A stretch of 64,000 nucleotides of DNA from Ceratobasidium sp. AG-K. Taxonomy: Eukaryota > Basidiomycota > Agaricomycetes > Cantharellales > Ceratobasidiaceae. The stretch spans positions 1,984,001 to 2,048,000 of the forward strand of contig JAWNGF010000005.1 of assembly GCA_037039685.1 (NCBI GenBank), read 5' to 3'. How positions within the stretch are numbered: the first letter of the stretch is position 1; every line of letters starts with the position of its first letter. This document shows, piece after piece, positions 35,668 to 44,760 of the stretch. The position numbers were made by a program, and so were the translations under genes. Under the pieces are notes generated by a model that saw only the letters and a list, made by a program, of their open reading frames with translations, was not told the origin of the DNA and made no database searches.

Positions 35668-38600
35668 TCAGCTGAATTCCGTGTCTTCCTTGTAAGGGCT
35701 GAGCAAATCAATGTGAAAAACAGGGTGCACCCTCATTGTTGCCGGCACATCGAGCTCATAAGCGTGTGACCCTATTTTTCGCTTTACAACAAATGGCCCA
35801 TGCTTTTTGTTATCCAGTTTCTTTGATGGTCTCTTTGTTTGAATGTTTTTTCCCAGCAGCCATACTAGATCTCCTTCTCGGTACTCGTTTCTTGGCTCTT
35901 CTTCTGGGAGCTTTTGGGTTTCCATTGATGCGATTGCTTCGTCGTGGATTTTACGCCATTTTTCTGTGATGTTGTTTGCTTCCAGAACCGCAGATTCTTC
36001 TGCTGAGATGTTCCACAGTGGTTCTCTCCTGTAGACGATTTCGAAAGGGGAACTTCCTGTTACGCGGTGTTTCTGTAGATTATAGCTGAATTCCGCAATC
36101 GGTAATAAGTCCGCCCAATCATCCTGTTGGTAGTTGACGAATGATCGTAGCCAGCCTTCCATCCATTGATTGATTCTCTCCGTTATTCCATCTGTTTGGG
36201 GGTGGTAGGCAGTACTGAAACCTGGCCTAGTTCCAATTTTCTCATAAACGGCTTTCATAAGTTTGGAATTGAAAGTAGTTCCTCGGTCTGAGATCGTGCT
36301 CTTTGGAAAACCGTGCAGTTTCCAAACATTTGTGATGAAAAGATCTGCAAGGTCGCTTGCTGTGTGAGATTCTTTGCAGGGTATGAAGTGTGCCATTCTT
36401 GAGAATCGGTCCACCACTACTAAGATGCTATCCAATCCTCTGGATTTTGGTAATTTCACTACGAAGTCGAAGGCTATGTCTTCCCATGGTCCTTTTGGGA
36501 TTTCGAGAGGCTTGACCAGAACTATCGATTTTGATCCCTTTGTCCGTTGGCAAGTTTCACAGGATTCCACGTATCTGTTTACGCTTTGCTTCATTCCTGG
36601 CCAGAAGTATCTTCTTGATATTAGTTCCAGCGTTCTAGCCTGTCCTTGATGTCCCGCGATTTTTGAGTTGTGGTGAACTCGCATGATGGCCAGCCTGGCT
36701 TCCTTATCTTCTGGCACGTAAATCCTTCCTTTGAACCATAAAAGTCCCTCTTTGAAATCGTAGTCCTTAGCACTGTGTTGTAGGGTTTTTGGTAACGTTT
36801 CTCTCGATTTGCAGATTTGTTTGATTTGTGCCAACCCTTTGTCTGTTTCCTGTGCCTCCTTGATAGTCTCTATGATGTCCGTGTCTACTTGTCCCACAAA
36901 CCCCTTGAACTTTTCGACAGATATCATAACTTGTTCAGGCGTGGGGGTATCTTCATGGTCAGGTCGCCTAGATAATAGGTCCGGTTTAGATGACAGGATT
37001 CCAGGGCGATATATGATGTCAAAGTTATAGGAAGCAAGCAATTGGTGCCATCTTGCGTGTCGACGGTTGAAAGTTCTTGCTTCCTTCCAGAACTGTAGAT
37101 TCCTATGATCGGTGTAGATGGTGATAGGGTCTTTTGTTCCTTCGAGGTATAGCCTCCAGTGTGTTAAAGATTCTATAATTGCCATAAGTTCCTTATTGTG
37201 GACGTCGTAGTTGAGCTGAGCCTCGTTAAAAGATTTTGAAAGAAAAGCAATAGGGTGTAGGTAGCCATCGTCTTGCCTTTGCGACAGGATTGCTCCCATT
37301 GCTACTCCGCTTGCGTCTGTTTCCAAGAAGAAGGGTTTGTCAGGGTTTGGATGGCGTAGAGTGGGTTCCTTGCTGATCTCCATTTTTAGGGCTTCAAATG
37401 CTTCCTGCTGATTGTTTCCCCATTCCCATTTGGTCTCCTTTCTTGTTAAGGTTGTCAGGGGTTTTGCTAATCGGCTGAAATTTGGTACAAATCTTCGATA
37501 GAAATTTGCGAATCCCAGGAATGCTTGGACCTGTTTGACTGTTTTTGGTTCTTTCCACTCCTTTATTGCCTTGACCTTTTCTTCCTCCATAGAGATGCCC
37601 AAGTCACTGATCCCAAGTCCAGTATATGCTAATTTGGTGACAAAGAATTCGCATTTTGGCAGCTTTGCGAAAAGATTTTCCTCCAGTAAGATCTTTAGTA
37701 CTCTTCTGACATCCACGGTATGTTGGCTTCTGTCCTTGGAGAAGACTAGGATGTCGTCAATGTATACGATGACACATACATCGATAAGGTCATGGAAAAT
37801 GTGATTCATATATCTTTGGAAAATGGCGGGCGCGTTTTTTAGTCCAAACGGCATGACGACGTATTCAAAGAGTCCTTCTTTTGTTCTGAAAGCTGTCTTC
37901 CATTCGTCGCCTTCTCTAATTCTGATATTGTTGAAACCCATGCGTAGATCAATCTTGGAGAAAATTTTCGCGTCCTTGATTTTATCCAGGAGGTCTTCCA
38001 TCAGGGGCATTGGGAATCTGTCGTCCTTTGTAATGGCGTTTACTCCTCTGAGGTCCTGAACAAGTCGTAGCTGGTGAACAGCTCCTGGATTTTTTGGATC
38101 GATCGGTTTTTTAACAAAGAAACAAGGTGATGCAATGGGTGATTTGCTTGGTCGGATCTTTCCCGCTGCGATTTCTTCATCCAGGTATTCTCTTAGTGCA
38201 ATTGATTCTGCTGGAGAGAGTGGGATTGGTCTGGCTGGTCTTGGAAGTTCAGCTCCTTCCTTGAAATCGATGGCGCAGTCGTATGGTCGATGATCTGGGA
38301 TTCTCTTGAATTTCTCTTCACTGAAGACATCGGCAAATTCCTTGAATTCTTCGGGTAGGTCGTCTATTGAGGCTGTTCTTGCTTGGATGGGATCTGGCCG
38401 CCACGATATGTGCTTCGTTTTCCAATCAATGACCGGGTTTGCTTCTTCTAACCATTCCAGTCCTAGGATAAGTTTAGTTTCTCCAGTAGGCATAGCGAAG
38501 AAGATTTGTTTGAAGGTTCTTCCCTCCACGTCTAGTTCCAGCTTAGCTTTGAAGCGTATTTGGTGAGAGAGTTCCTTCCCCTGGATACCGATCACTTTTC

Positions 38601-38799
38601 TCGGAGTGGAAAGTTCCATGAGTGGGATATTGTTCGATCGAGCCCAAGAGATGTCCAAGAAGTTCCTTGATGCTCCAGAATCGATGAGGGTTGGGATAGG
38701 TTCTGTGATTCCGGCAACGTTTGCGTAAACAATGGTTGACTCATTTGTTGCTCTAAAGTACATTGTTTCCGTTGCCGGTTTTTTGGTCTCTCCACACAC
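35668..38799 (-). CDS. Gy-2 pol: protease, RT, RNase H, integrase
   Basis: About 1,040 codons open. The first ATG (MYFRATNES) is at 38763, but the frame is open upstream to the gag overlap, consistent with -1 frameshifting. Domains: protease LIDSGAS (residue 35 onward), RT PFGLKNAPAIFQRYM and YIDDILVF, RNase H FLETDASGVAMG with its DD partner residues, integrase HHCC zinc finger (HHNS...HQGQ, CETCQRT) and DDE core with VVDRFSRMAHF, ISDRGTTF and TDGITERINQ. It polymerises cDNA and integrates it. It ends early at the TGA at 35668-35670, just before the chromodomain. Confidence 0.9.
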   Translation of the reverse strand: MCGETKKPATETMYFRATNESTIVYANVAGITEPIPTLIDSGASRNFLDISWARSNNIPLMELSTPRKVIGIQGKELSHQIRFKAKLELDVEGRTFKQIFFAMPTGETKLILGLEWLEEANPVIDWKTKHISWRPDPIQARTASIDDLPEEFKEFADVFSEEKFKRIPDHRPYDCAIDFKEGAELPRPARPIPLSPAESIALREYLDEEIAAGKIRPSKSPIASPCFFVKKPIDPKNPGAVHQLRLVQDLRGVNAITKDDRFPMPLMEDLLDKIKDAKIFSKIDLRMGFNNIRIREGDEWKTAFRTKEGLFEYVVMPFGLKNAPAIFQRYMNHIFHDLIDVCVIVYIDDILVFSKDRSQHTVDVRRVLKILLEENLFAKLPKCEFFVTKLAYTGLGISDLGISMEEEKVKAIKEWKEPKTVKQVQAFLGFANFYRRFVPNFSRLAKPLTTLTRKETKWEWGNNQQEAFEALKMEISKEPTLRHPNPDKPFFLETDASGVAMGAILSQRQDDGYLHPIAFLSKSFNEAQLNYDVHNKELMAIIESLTHWRLYLEGTKDPITIYTDHRNLQFWKEARTFNRRHARWHQLLASYNFDIIYRPGILSSKPDLLSRRPDHEDTPTPEQVMISVEKFKGFVGQVDTDIIETIKEAQETDKGLAQIKQICKSRETLPKTLQHSAKDYDFKEGLLWFKGRIYVPEDKEARLAIMRVHHNSKIAGHQGQARTLELISRRYFWPGMKQSVNRYVESCETCQRTKGSKSIVLVKPLEIPKGPWEDIAFDFVVKLPKSRGLDSILVVVDRFSRMAHFIPCKESHTASDLADLFITNVWKLHGFPKSTISDRGTTFNSKLMKAVYEKIGTRPGFSTAYHPQTDGITERINQWMEGWLRSFVNYQQDDWADLLPIAEFSYNLQKHRVTGSSPFEIVYRREPLWNISAEESAVLEANNITEKWRKIHDEAIASMETQKLPEEEPRNEYREGDLVWLLGKNIQTKRPSKKLDNKKHGPFVVKRKIGSHAYELDVPATMRVHPVFHIDLLSPYKEDTEFS

Positions 38800-38801
38800 A
38801 G

Positions 38802-40802
38802 TTAGAGGGAGACCCCTTCTTTTCCCGAGTCTTCTGTAATTGTTGCCTCCCTTCCTTTAACGTTGGGTTCCATCGTTATCCATTCCTTGGACGGGCATTT
38901 GAATGAACGGTGTCCTTCCTGTCCACACTTCAAGCAGCGGTTGCTTGCTATCCTTGCTTTGTATACTTCGTCGGGTAGCCACTTTGTAGAGGATTGTCCG
39001 CTAGTGGTTGGTTGGGTTGCTTTCTTCCCTGTAGAGGTCTTGATTTGTTGCAATTTCTGGTCAATAGAGATTGCGATCGAGATCCACCTGTCAAGGGAAA
39101 GTTCTCGTTCTGTCCCATCTTCATTGATCAGGGTTAGTTTGAAACGAGCTAGTTCAGTTTTGACTTCAGGCTTCAATCCTTCCTTGAATTGGTCGATCAG
39201 AGCTTCCTGTCCCCAGTTTACATCTACCAGAAGGTATCGGAATTCCGAAGCATAGTTTGCTACCGAGTTGGTCTGTTTGCATTTTCGGATGTCCGATTCG
39301 GCCTTAGCCTTTTTGTTAGGATCGCTGAACTGTTCCATGAAGTGTGCTTTGAAACTTTCCCATGAGGCGAGATTTTGATTGTTTTCTCCTTGGTTAAGCG
39401 ATCGTAAGAGTACTTGTGCCCAGTGAGTGGCGGCTTTGTTCTTGGATTTGAAGTTCGCTAGGGCTTTGCGGATCCTTTCTTCGCTGGAAGTGTATTGATC
39501 GCCTAAACGTACAAAGTAGCTCTCCATTTGCGTGATGAACATTTCGGCCCCTTCTCCTTTCTTTCCGTCGAAGGCTTCTGGGCGAGTCACCTTGGGACGA
39601 CGTGAGCTGCTACCAATGTTTGGGTTCTCGGTTAGTCGTTGAATTCTTAATTCCAATTTGTCAATCCTGGTAGATTCCGCATCTGGATGTGGTGGAGAAT
39701 TCGATCGCCTGGACGGGATCCCGTGTAGGGAACTTTCGTCCATTTCTTCTTGCATATTGTTGATAGCTTCTTGCACTTCCGTGATTTTGGTAGTGAAGGA
39801 AGCTCCTTCCTGTCGTAAGGTTTCTAGTCCTTGAGTTACTGCCTCGTTCCACTCGAGTTGTCCTTGTCTGGTAGTGTTGAGTTCTTCGTGTACATTGTTC
39901 ACTAGTCCTTGAGTGTTGGCAACCTCATTTCGAAGGCGGGTTACGTCTTGTCCGACTAGGAATGAATTGTGTTCACCATTTCTTGCCAAGTTCAGAATGT
40001 CTGTTAAGGTGCCTTGTAGGGTGTTGATGGAGTTGTTAAAGATTTGCTGGTTGTTTGCTAGGACCTGTGTGGCTTGTTCTAGGCCGCTAAGCCTTCGATC
40101 CATAGTGACTCTCATTCCGTCTATAACCCTAAGGGTGGCGTTGTGTCTTCCTTCTAGGAGATCGTCCAGGTCGTCTAAATTACTGATTACAGTCCTGTTG
40201 CTGGAGCTGGAACTTGAGCTTGAGCTTCCCAGATTACTGGTGTTTTGTGGTGCCGAGGCCGGTTGCCCGGAGTAACCCTGTGGGACATAAGGTGGCGCTG
40301 GAATTGCTGGTGTGACTGGCTGGGAAGCCATTGGGATAGGCCCTGCGTTGGTAATGGTTCCTCCAATTTGAGGGACTGTAGGAACATTGGGAATGTGTGG
40401 TGTAGCAGGAGGTCTAATGGGAACTAGCAACACGCCTCCATGAGCTTCGGGCTGGGGAGAAAAGAATTGCCTCCTAGTCCCTAGTGGCCACAAGGGACGT
40501 GATGGCCCTGGACTTCCAGTTAGAATGCGAATTGCGGCTGGAGTGGGGTCATTTGTGAGGTCTCCTGGTTCTCTATTTGTGATGGTGGGTTCTTCTTCTT
40601 GTACATTTGTCATGTCAGAGGTGCCGAAGGCTCCCAGCATTGAAGATTGGCTCTGGGAGCGTGATCGGGCCGGGCCTCCTGCTTGAGTTTGTGCGATGTC
40701 TTGTTCGTTTAATGATCCTGTGGGCCTTGCGGCTCGACTGGGTCCTCTTCTTCTTGATATAGTGGATGAGGGACGTGATCCTCCATCTTCTTGAATAGAC
40801 AT
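38802..40802 (-). CDS. Gy-2 gag
   Basis: 666 codons, intact, starting MSIQEDGGSRPSS at 40802, 16 bases after the primer site. Order: a Pro/Ser/Thr-rich N-terminus (near residues 1-190), a long coiled coil (190-370), the gag core (WESFKAHFMEQFSDPNKKA then DQFKEGL, near 470-550) and a CCHC zinc knuckle CLKCGQEGHRSFKC near the end. It ends GKEGVSL and TAA. Seven codons before the stop is the slippery heptamer G GGA AAA, so part of the product should be a Gag-Pol fusion. Confidence 0.92.
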   Translation of the reverse strand: MSIQEDGGSRPSSTISRRRGPSRAARPTGSLNEQDIAQTQAGGPARSRSQSQSSMLGAFGTSDMTNVQEEEPTITNREPGDLTNDPTPAAIRILTGSPGPSRPLWPLGTRRQFFSPQPEAHGGVLLVPIRPPATPHIPNVPTVPQIGGTITNAGPIPMASQPVTPAIPAPPYVPQGYSGQPASAPQNTSNLGSSSSSSSSSNRTVISNLDDLDDLLEGRHNATLRVIDGMRVTMDRRLSGLEQATQVLANNQQIFNNSINTLQGTLTDILNLARNGEHNSFLVGQDVTRLRNEVANTQGLVNNVHEELNTTRQGQLEWNEAVTQGLETLRQEGASFTTKITEVQEAINNMQEEMDESSLHGIPSRRSNSPPHPDAESTRIDKLELRIQRLTENPNIGSSSRRPKVTRPEAFDGKKGEGAEMFITQMESYFVRLGDQYTSSEERIRKALANFKSKNKAATHWAQVLLRSLNQGENNQNLASWESFKAHFMEQFSDPNKKAKAESDIRKCKQTNSVANYASEFRYLLVDVNWGQEALIDQFKEGLKPEVKTELARFKLTLINEDGTERELSLDRWISIAISIDQKLQQIKTSTGKKATQPTTSGQSSTKWLPDEVYKARIASNRCLKCGQEGHRSFKCPSKEWITMEPNVKGREATITEDSGKEGVSL
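38820..38826 (-). promoter_or_regulatory. Predicted -1 ribosomal frameshift site GGGAAAA in Gy-2
   Basis: On the minus strand the gag frame reads TCG GGA AAA GAA, giving the canonical X XXY YYZ heptamer G GGA AAA. A -1 slip leads into the pol frame, which is open from here through LPLTVCGET. Same site at 48260-48266 in Gy-3. Confidence 0.65.
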
Positions 40803-40817
40803 GTTTGTATGTTGTTA

Positions 40818-40829
40818 AGCTTGTTTTGT
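40818..40829 (-). other. Gy-2 primer-binding site, self-priming type
   Basis: ACAAAACAAGCT on the minus strand, two bases inside the right LTR. Exact reverse complement of AGCTTGTTTTGT, the predicted 5' end of the transcript 33 bases after the start of the TATA box (complement of 40993-41004 in the right LTR). Confidence 0.75.
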
Positions 40830-40831
40830 AA

Positions 40832-41286
40832 TGTCGTAAGCTTCTTCTTGGTGGTTATGAGACAAGCCGCGACGGAGAGTGGACAGCACTAAGACCTAAG
40901 TGACCTCTCGAACCGCAACACACTTAAGCGTCTGTAGGCTCTTGAGGGTAGGGGTGGTTCTAAGTGTCACTCAAAGGGGATGTTTTGACGAGACAAAACA
41001 AGCTGGGGTTACCAGGCTTGTTGGTCCTCTATATATATTCAAGAAGTGGCCGAGTCATACAAGGTGCAGCCACATGAGTCATACAGTCTACCAGTCAGGA
41101 GTGTCCATGTGAGTCATGCTGTATGAACAGACATGACTCGTACAAAGCACAGCCGCGTTACACAATGTAACAGAATAACCACAAGAAGGTGGCAACGCGG
41201 CAAACGGAAACGGAACACAACACAAAAGAAAGGAACAGGCGGGCGAGACAACAGTCGAGTCCAATGGAGTGAGCTGGCTCACGACA
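40832..41286 (-). repeat. Gy-2 right LTR (5' LTR of element)
   Basis: 455 bases, differing from the left LTR at two CpG positions. It drives minus-strand transcription of the element. Confidence 0.95.
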
Positions 41287-41490
41287 TTGCCGCCACAGAT
41301 GAACGGGTGCCAGGGCAAAAGATAGACTGCTTGTAAGTGCATATAACTTCATTTGTTGTGCGGATATTCATGCCATACATAGGTATATTGACAAGGTAAA
41401 TCAACAATCAAATTATAACCATAATGGGATTCCGCTGACATAATCATAGGCTCAAGACAACCTCCTTATTGATATCAAGTGTATGCTTTT
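41287..41490 (+). pseudogene. Copy C, piece 3: exons with altered helicase motif II
   Basis: Resumes with TTGCC and the end of the THALVA exon (VPGQKIDCL to 41332), then the micro-exon 41383-41395 and exon 41450-41480. These encode YID-K-AQDNLLIDIK. Copy B has DEAQD here, so the catalytic Glu of motif II is Lys in copy C. Intron donor GTATGC at 41481 is followed by the inverted-repeat element. Confidence 0.85.
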
Positions 41491-42576
41491 GCCGCATCAG
41501 CAAAACTGACCTTGGCTTGAGAGTGATTTAAATCACTTTAAATCCTCAAATCCACCCAAGCAAGGTCCAAATCTGAAATCACTTCAAATCACAATGGGTA
41601 TGCTTGAAAGCACTGGAAATCACCTCAAATCCACCCATTGCCACTAAATCACTCTCAATCCAAGGCTGGTCTCCAAATCACTTCAAATCCACCCTCAGTC
41701 CCCAAATCACCTCAAATCACCACAGCCCCAAAAGGTCCAGAAATTGTATACATTGCCAATGACCATCAAACATAGATCAAATAGGCTTCTAATTGAACAT
41801 TGTGATATCAAATTGCCTAAATTTGGCAACTTTTCATCAAAAAGAATCGTGTCCGGGAAAGTATTTTGCAAATATCTCGCTCATTTCTGATCCAAATAAG
41901 GTTTGGTTACCATATTTGGAAAGCCTGAGGCTGTGTGCACCTGCTGACAAATTTTGATGAATTTGAAATTCCAACAATGGAAGCTGATTGTGCTCCACAC
42001 AGGCATAGCACAGGGACTTTGACTTTGAGCAGAAGTCCCACCTCTGCCTGCAAAGCTCCTCATTCCCCCTGTTCCACTTGCAGGCAGGTTGCCCCCTCAT
42101 GTAACCTGGGGGTATTTTATAGCATATAGTCACATTGATGCACAGGGGAAAGGAATCCCATGGCTGGATCAAAAGATAGCTTTCTATTTGAAATATGACT
42201 AATCAATGAAAATTTATTGGAAAACCGCAATATCCATATTTGGGCAATGTTGACGTGATGGTGAACCTGGTGACTGAGCTGATTAAGAGTGATTTGGAGT
42301 GATTTGGAGCACCTTGGGTGATTTCAGATGATTTGAAGCCCTTGGGTGATTTCAGGTGATTTGAAGCCCTTGGGTGATTTCAGGTGATTTGAAGCCCATG
42401 GGTGGATTCTGGGTGATTTGAAGCCACTATAGGTGGATTCTGAGTGATTCCAAGCCACATGTATGCTTGAAAGCACCTCAAATCCATCCCAAGCCAAGCC
42501 TTTGCTTTCAATCACTTCCATGAAAGGTGGGTTCTTGCAATCACTTTAAATCTTAACCCTGTTTTGCTGATGCGGC
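41491..42576. mobile_element. Non-autonomous DNA transposon (about 1.09 kb) with 16-bp terminal inverted repeats
   Basis: Perfect 16-bp inverted ends GCCGCATCAGCAAAAC (41491-41506 and complement of 42561-42576). Inside both ends are many short copies of AAATCACTTCAAATC-like words, in one orientation on the left and the opposite on the right, as expected of transposase-binding subterminal repeats. A 28-bp unit (TTGGGTGATTTCAGGTGATT...) is repeated three times near 42314-42402. No transposase gene is present. It sits in an intron of copy C. No clear target duplication flanks it, so the superfamily is open. Confidence 0.8.
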
Positions 42577-43496
42577 ACGGGTTGAATCTTGACTGACTTT
42601 CAAACAGTGCTGCACAACCTCAGTAACAATCCTCATGGAATGTTTCTAGCTGGAGATACTGCCCAAGTAAGTTAACCCAAAATTTTCAATATAATGGTAA
42701 TTTAAGACCACTGTTAGACCATCTCTGCAGGAAGCACGTTCCGTTTCGAGGACCTGAAGGCGTTCATGTGGCGCTTGGAGGTTCATTGTTCTAGCAATTG
42801 TTCAATCATGGTTGAACCATAACTCAAATCAATCTCTAATGATAGGAAAAGCAAGAAGCTGTGTGTTGTGGAAAACGTGATGTGATTCACCCGGCCTTGT
42901 TCCACCTGGCTGTAAACTATCGGAGCCATGGTGGAATTGTTGATTGCGCTAGCGCTGTTGGACAACTCATCTCGGACCTGTTCCCATACTCGATTGACAA
43001 GCTCAAGAAGGAGACTGGGTTGATTGATGGACCGAAGCCCGTATTTTTCTCTGGATGAGAGCGTGGGGTTGTACAATTTGAACAATTCCTTTGGGGAGAA
43101 ACGTATGTGTAGTCCTGACACCATTTTCATGGCTATGTTATTCACCATGTTGATTCAGAGATGCCAAGATCGATTTTGGTGCTTCTCAAGTCATTCTGGT
43201 TCGGAATGAGGCGGCTCGCAATGCTTTACGTGCGCAGGTTGGCAAGATCGGGCTGATTCTCACGCTCTACAAGAGCAAAGGTAAGTCAAAGTATTATTAT
43301 AAAATACAATGCTCAATGATCATTCAGGTCTCAAGTTTGACGACGTCTTGCTGTACAATTTCTTTGAGGATTCGGTCCCTAATGCATCCACTTGGCGCAT
43401 GATTCTCCATGGGTTGCCTGACGTCAACGTCGGACTGGTCCCTTGCTTTGATGAGATTTGCCATGCAGTTATATGCACCGAGTTAAAGAACCTTTA
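42577..43496 (+). pseudogene. Copy C, piece 4: helicase motifs III to V
   Basis: Exons for LHNLSNNPHGMFLAGDTAQ (motif III), TISAGSTFRFEDLKAFMWRLE, NYRSHGGIVDCA (motif IV, near 42917), IDFGASQVILVRNEAA, and LKFDDVLLYNFFEDS (motif V). An in-frame TGA at 43057-43059 replaces the Trp of FFSGWERG found in copy B. Cut at 43496 within YVGLTR. The last five bases CTTTA are the left target copy of Gy-3. Confidence 0.85.
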
Positions 43497-43953
43497 TGTC
43501 GTAAGCTTCTTCTTGGTGGCTTTGAGGCAGGCCGCGATGGAGAGTGGACGGCACTAAGACCTAAGTGACCTCTTGAACCGCAACACACTTAAGCGTCTGT
43601 AGGCTCTTGAGGGTAGGGGTGGTTCTAAGTGTCACTCAGGAGGGATGTTTTGACGAGACAAAACAAGCTGGGGTTACCAGGCTTGTTGGTCCTCTATATA
43701 TATTCAGAACGTGGCCGAGTCATACAAGGCGCAGCCACACGAGTCATACAGAACAGCCAGTCAGGAGTGTCCAAGTGAGTCATGCTGTATGAACAGACAT
43801 GACTCGTACAAAGCACAGCCGCGTTACACAATGTAACAGAATAACCACAAGAAGGTGGCAACGCGGCAAACAGAAACGGGAAACATAACGCAAAGAGGGA
43901 AACATACGGGCAAGACGGTGGGAGAGTCCGATGGAGTGAGCTAGCTCACGACA
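43497..43953 (-). repeat. Gy-3 left LTR
   Basis: 457 bases, TGTCG...CGACA, no difference seen from 50270-50726. Predicted transcript start on the minus strand at the complement of 43658-43669. Confidence 0.95.
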
Positions 43954-43995
43954 TTACTCCCCCTTAAGAGACCATTTAGGGGACCTGGATGGGCT

Positions 43996-44760
43996 CTACT
44001 GGATCCCACAATCCTTGCCTTTTGCGAGCATGTACTCCTCCAGTCCTTCGTCCTCCTCCAAGGTCAGGTCGATCGGATTGAAGGCGGTATTGCCTGGTTC
44101 GTCCAAGAATTTCTCCCATTCCTCCCAGGTTTCCTCCTTCGTCCAGTCCGCCTTGGCCCAGTCCAAAACCCTTTCCTGAACCTCCACAAAATCCTTGTCC
44201 CACTGGCGCACATCGGGCTCCGTCTCCTTCCATGCCGACACATCAGTCTCCTCCTTCTTCCACCAGAAGGGTTCCCAGTCGATCTTCTCTTTCTGGTATC
44301 GGCCCCTCTCCATCCTCCAGTCGCTCAGGTCCTTTTCGTAGTTGGCGTCCCAGGCGTCGTTCCATTTAGGTCGGAGCGTTGGCTGCCTTCTGTTGTAACC
44401 TGGTACCCACTCGCTTGAGTACACTCCTTCTTGTCCCCATTCCACCACTCCGAGCATGTGGGTGGAGAGGAGGACGACCTCCGAGACCTGAAAAGCGGCG
44501 CACCCCCGACAGACGAATATGTCCTTTCGTAGGAGTTGCATCCGCGTGGGCCATTTTTTTCCCACCCACTGGAATTCTCCCAGGTCTGAGTGGAGTATGT
44601 CGTCCGAAGCCCTGAAGTGCATCCTTCCCGAGCTTTGTTGTGACCTCTTGAAGACATAGAGGGCGGCCCCGGAGTCGAGGATCCTTGCCGTGGCGAAAGC
44701 AGGTCCTTCGAGGACGCGGACGAGGTTGTTGGTAATGGTAGCACGGGTGACGGCAGGCAT
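43996..44760 (-). CDS. Gy-3 third gene (ORF3)
   Basis: 254 codons, start MPAVTRATITNN, same length and plan as ORF3 of Gy-2 and closely similar. It ends with the same IDLTLEEDEG SUMO-interaction-like motif and a Lys-rich tail. It overlaps the last 145 codons or so of pol in another frame (44325-44760). Differences from the Gy-2 copy are mostly conservative replacements with no indel, which argues that this frame is the constrained one. Function unknown. Confidence 0.7.
   Translation of the reverse strand: MPAVTRATITNNLVRVLEGPAFATARILDSGAALYVFKRSQQSSGRMHFRASDDILHSDLGEFQWVGKKWPTRMQLLRKDIFVCRGCAAFQVSEVVLLSTHMLGVVEWGQEGVYSSEWVPGYNRRQPTLRPKWNDAWDANYEKDLSDWRMERGRYQKEKIDWEPFWWKKEETDVSAWKETEPDVRQWDKDFVEVQERVLDWAKADWTKEETWEEWEKFLDEPGNTAFNPIDLTLEEDEGLEEYMLAKGKDCGIQ

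Larger units (their letters stand above)
34060..41286 (-). mobile_element. Gy-2: young Ty3/gypsy chromovirus, minus strand
   Basis: 7,227 bases with 455-bp LTRs and target duplication TTGCC (34055-34059 and 41287-41291). The two LTRs differ at only two positions that I see, both CpG to CpA in the right LTR (GACGG to GACAG and TCCGA to TCCAA). Gag and most of pol are intact; a TGA before the chromodomain shortens pol. Same family as Gy-3 and distantly related to Gy-A. Confidence 0.95.

Noticed and set aside
38763..38799. Pol start at the GTG codon near 38799
   Set aside because: Non-ATG start is not expected in a fungal mRNA; frameshift entry from gag or the ATG at 38763 is more plausible.
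42314..42402. 28-bp repeats read as a CRISPR-like array
   Set aside because: Tandem without unique spacers, inside a eukaryotic transposon; a simple minisatellite.
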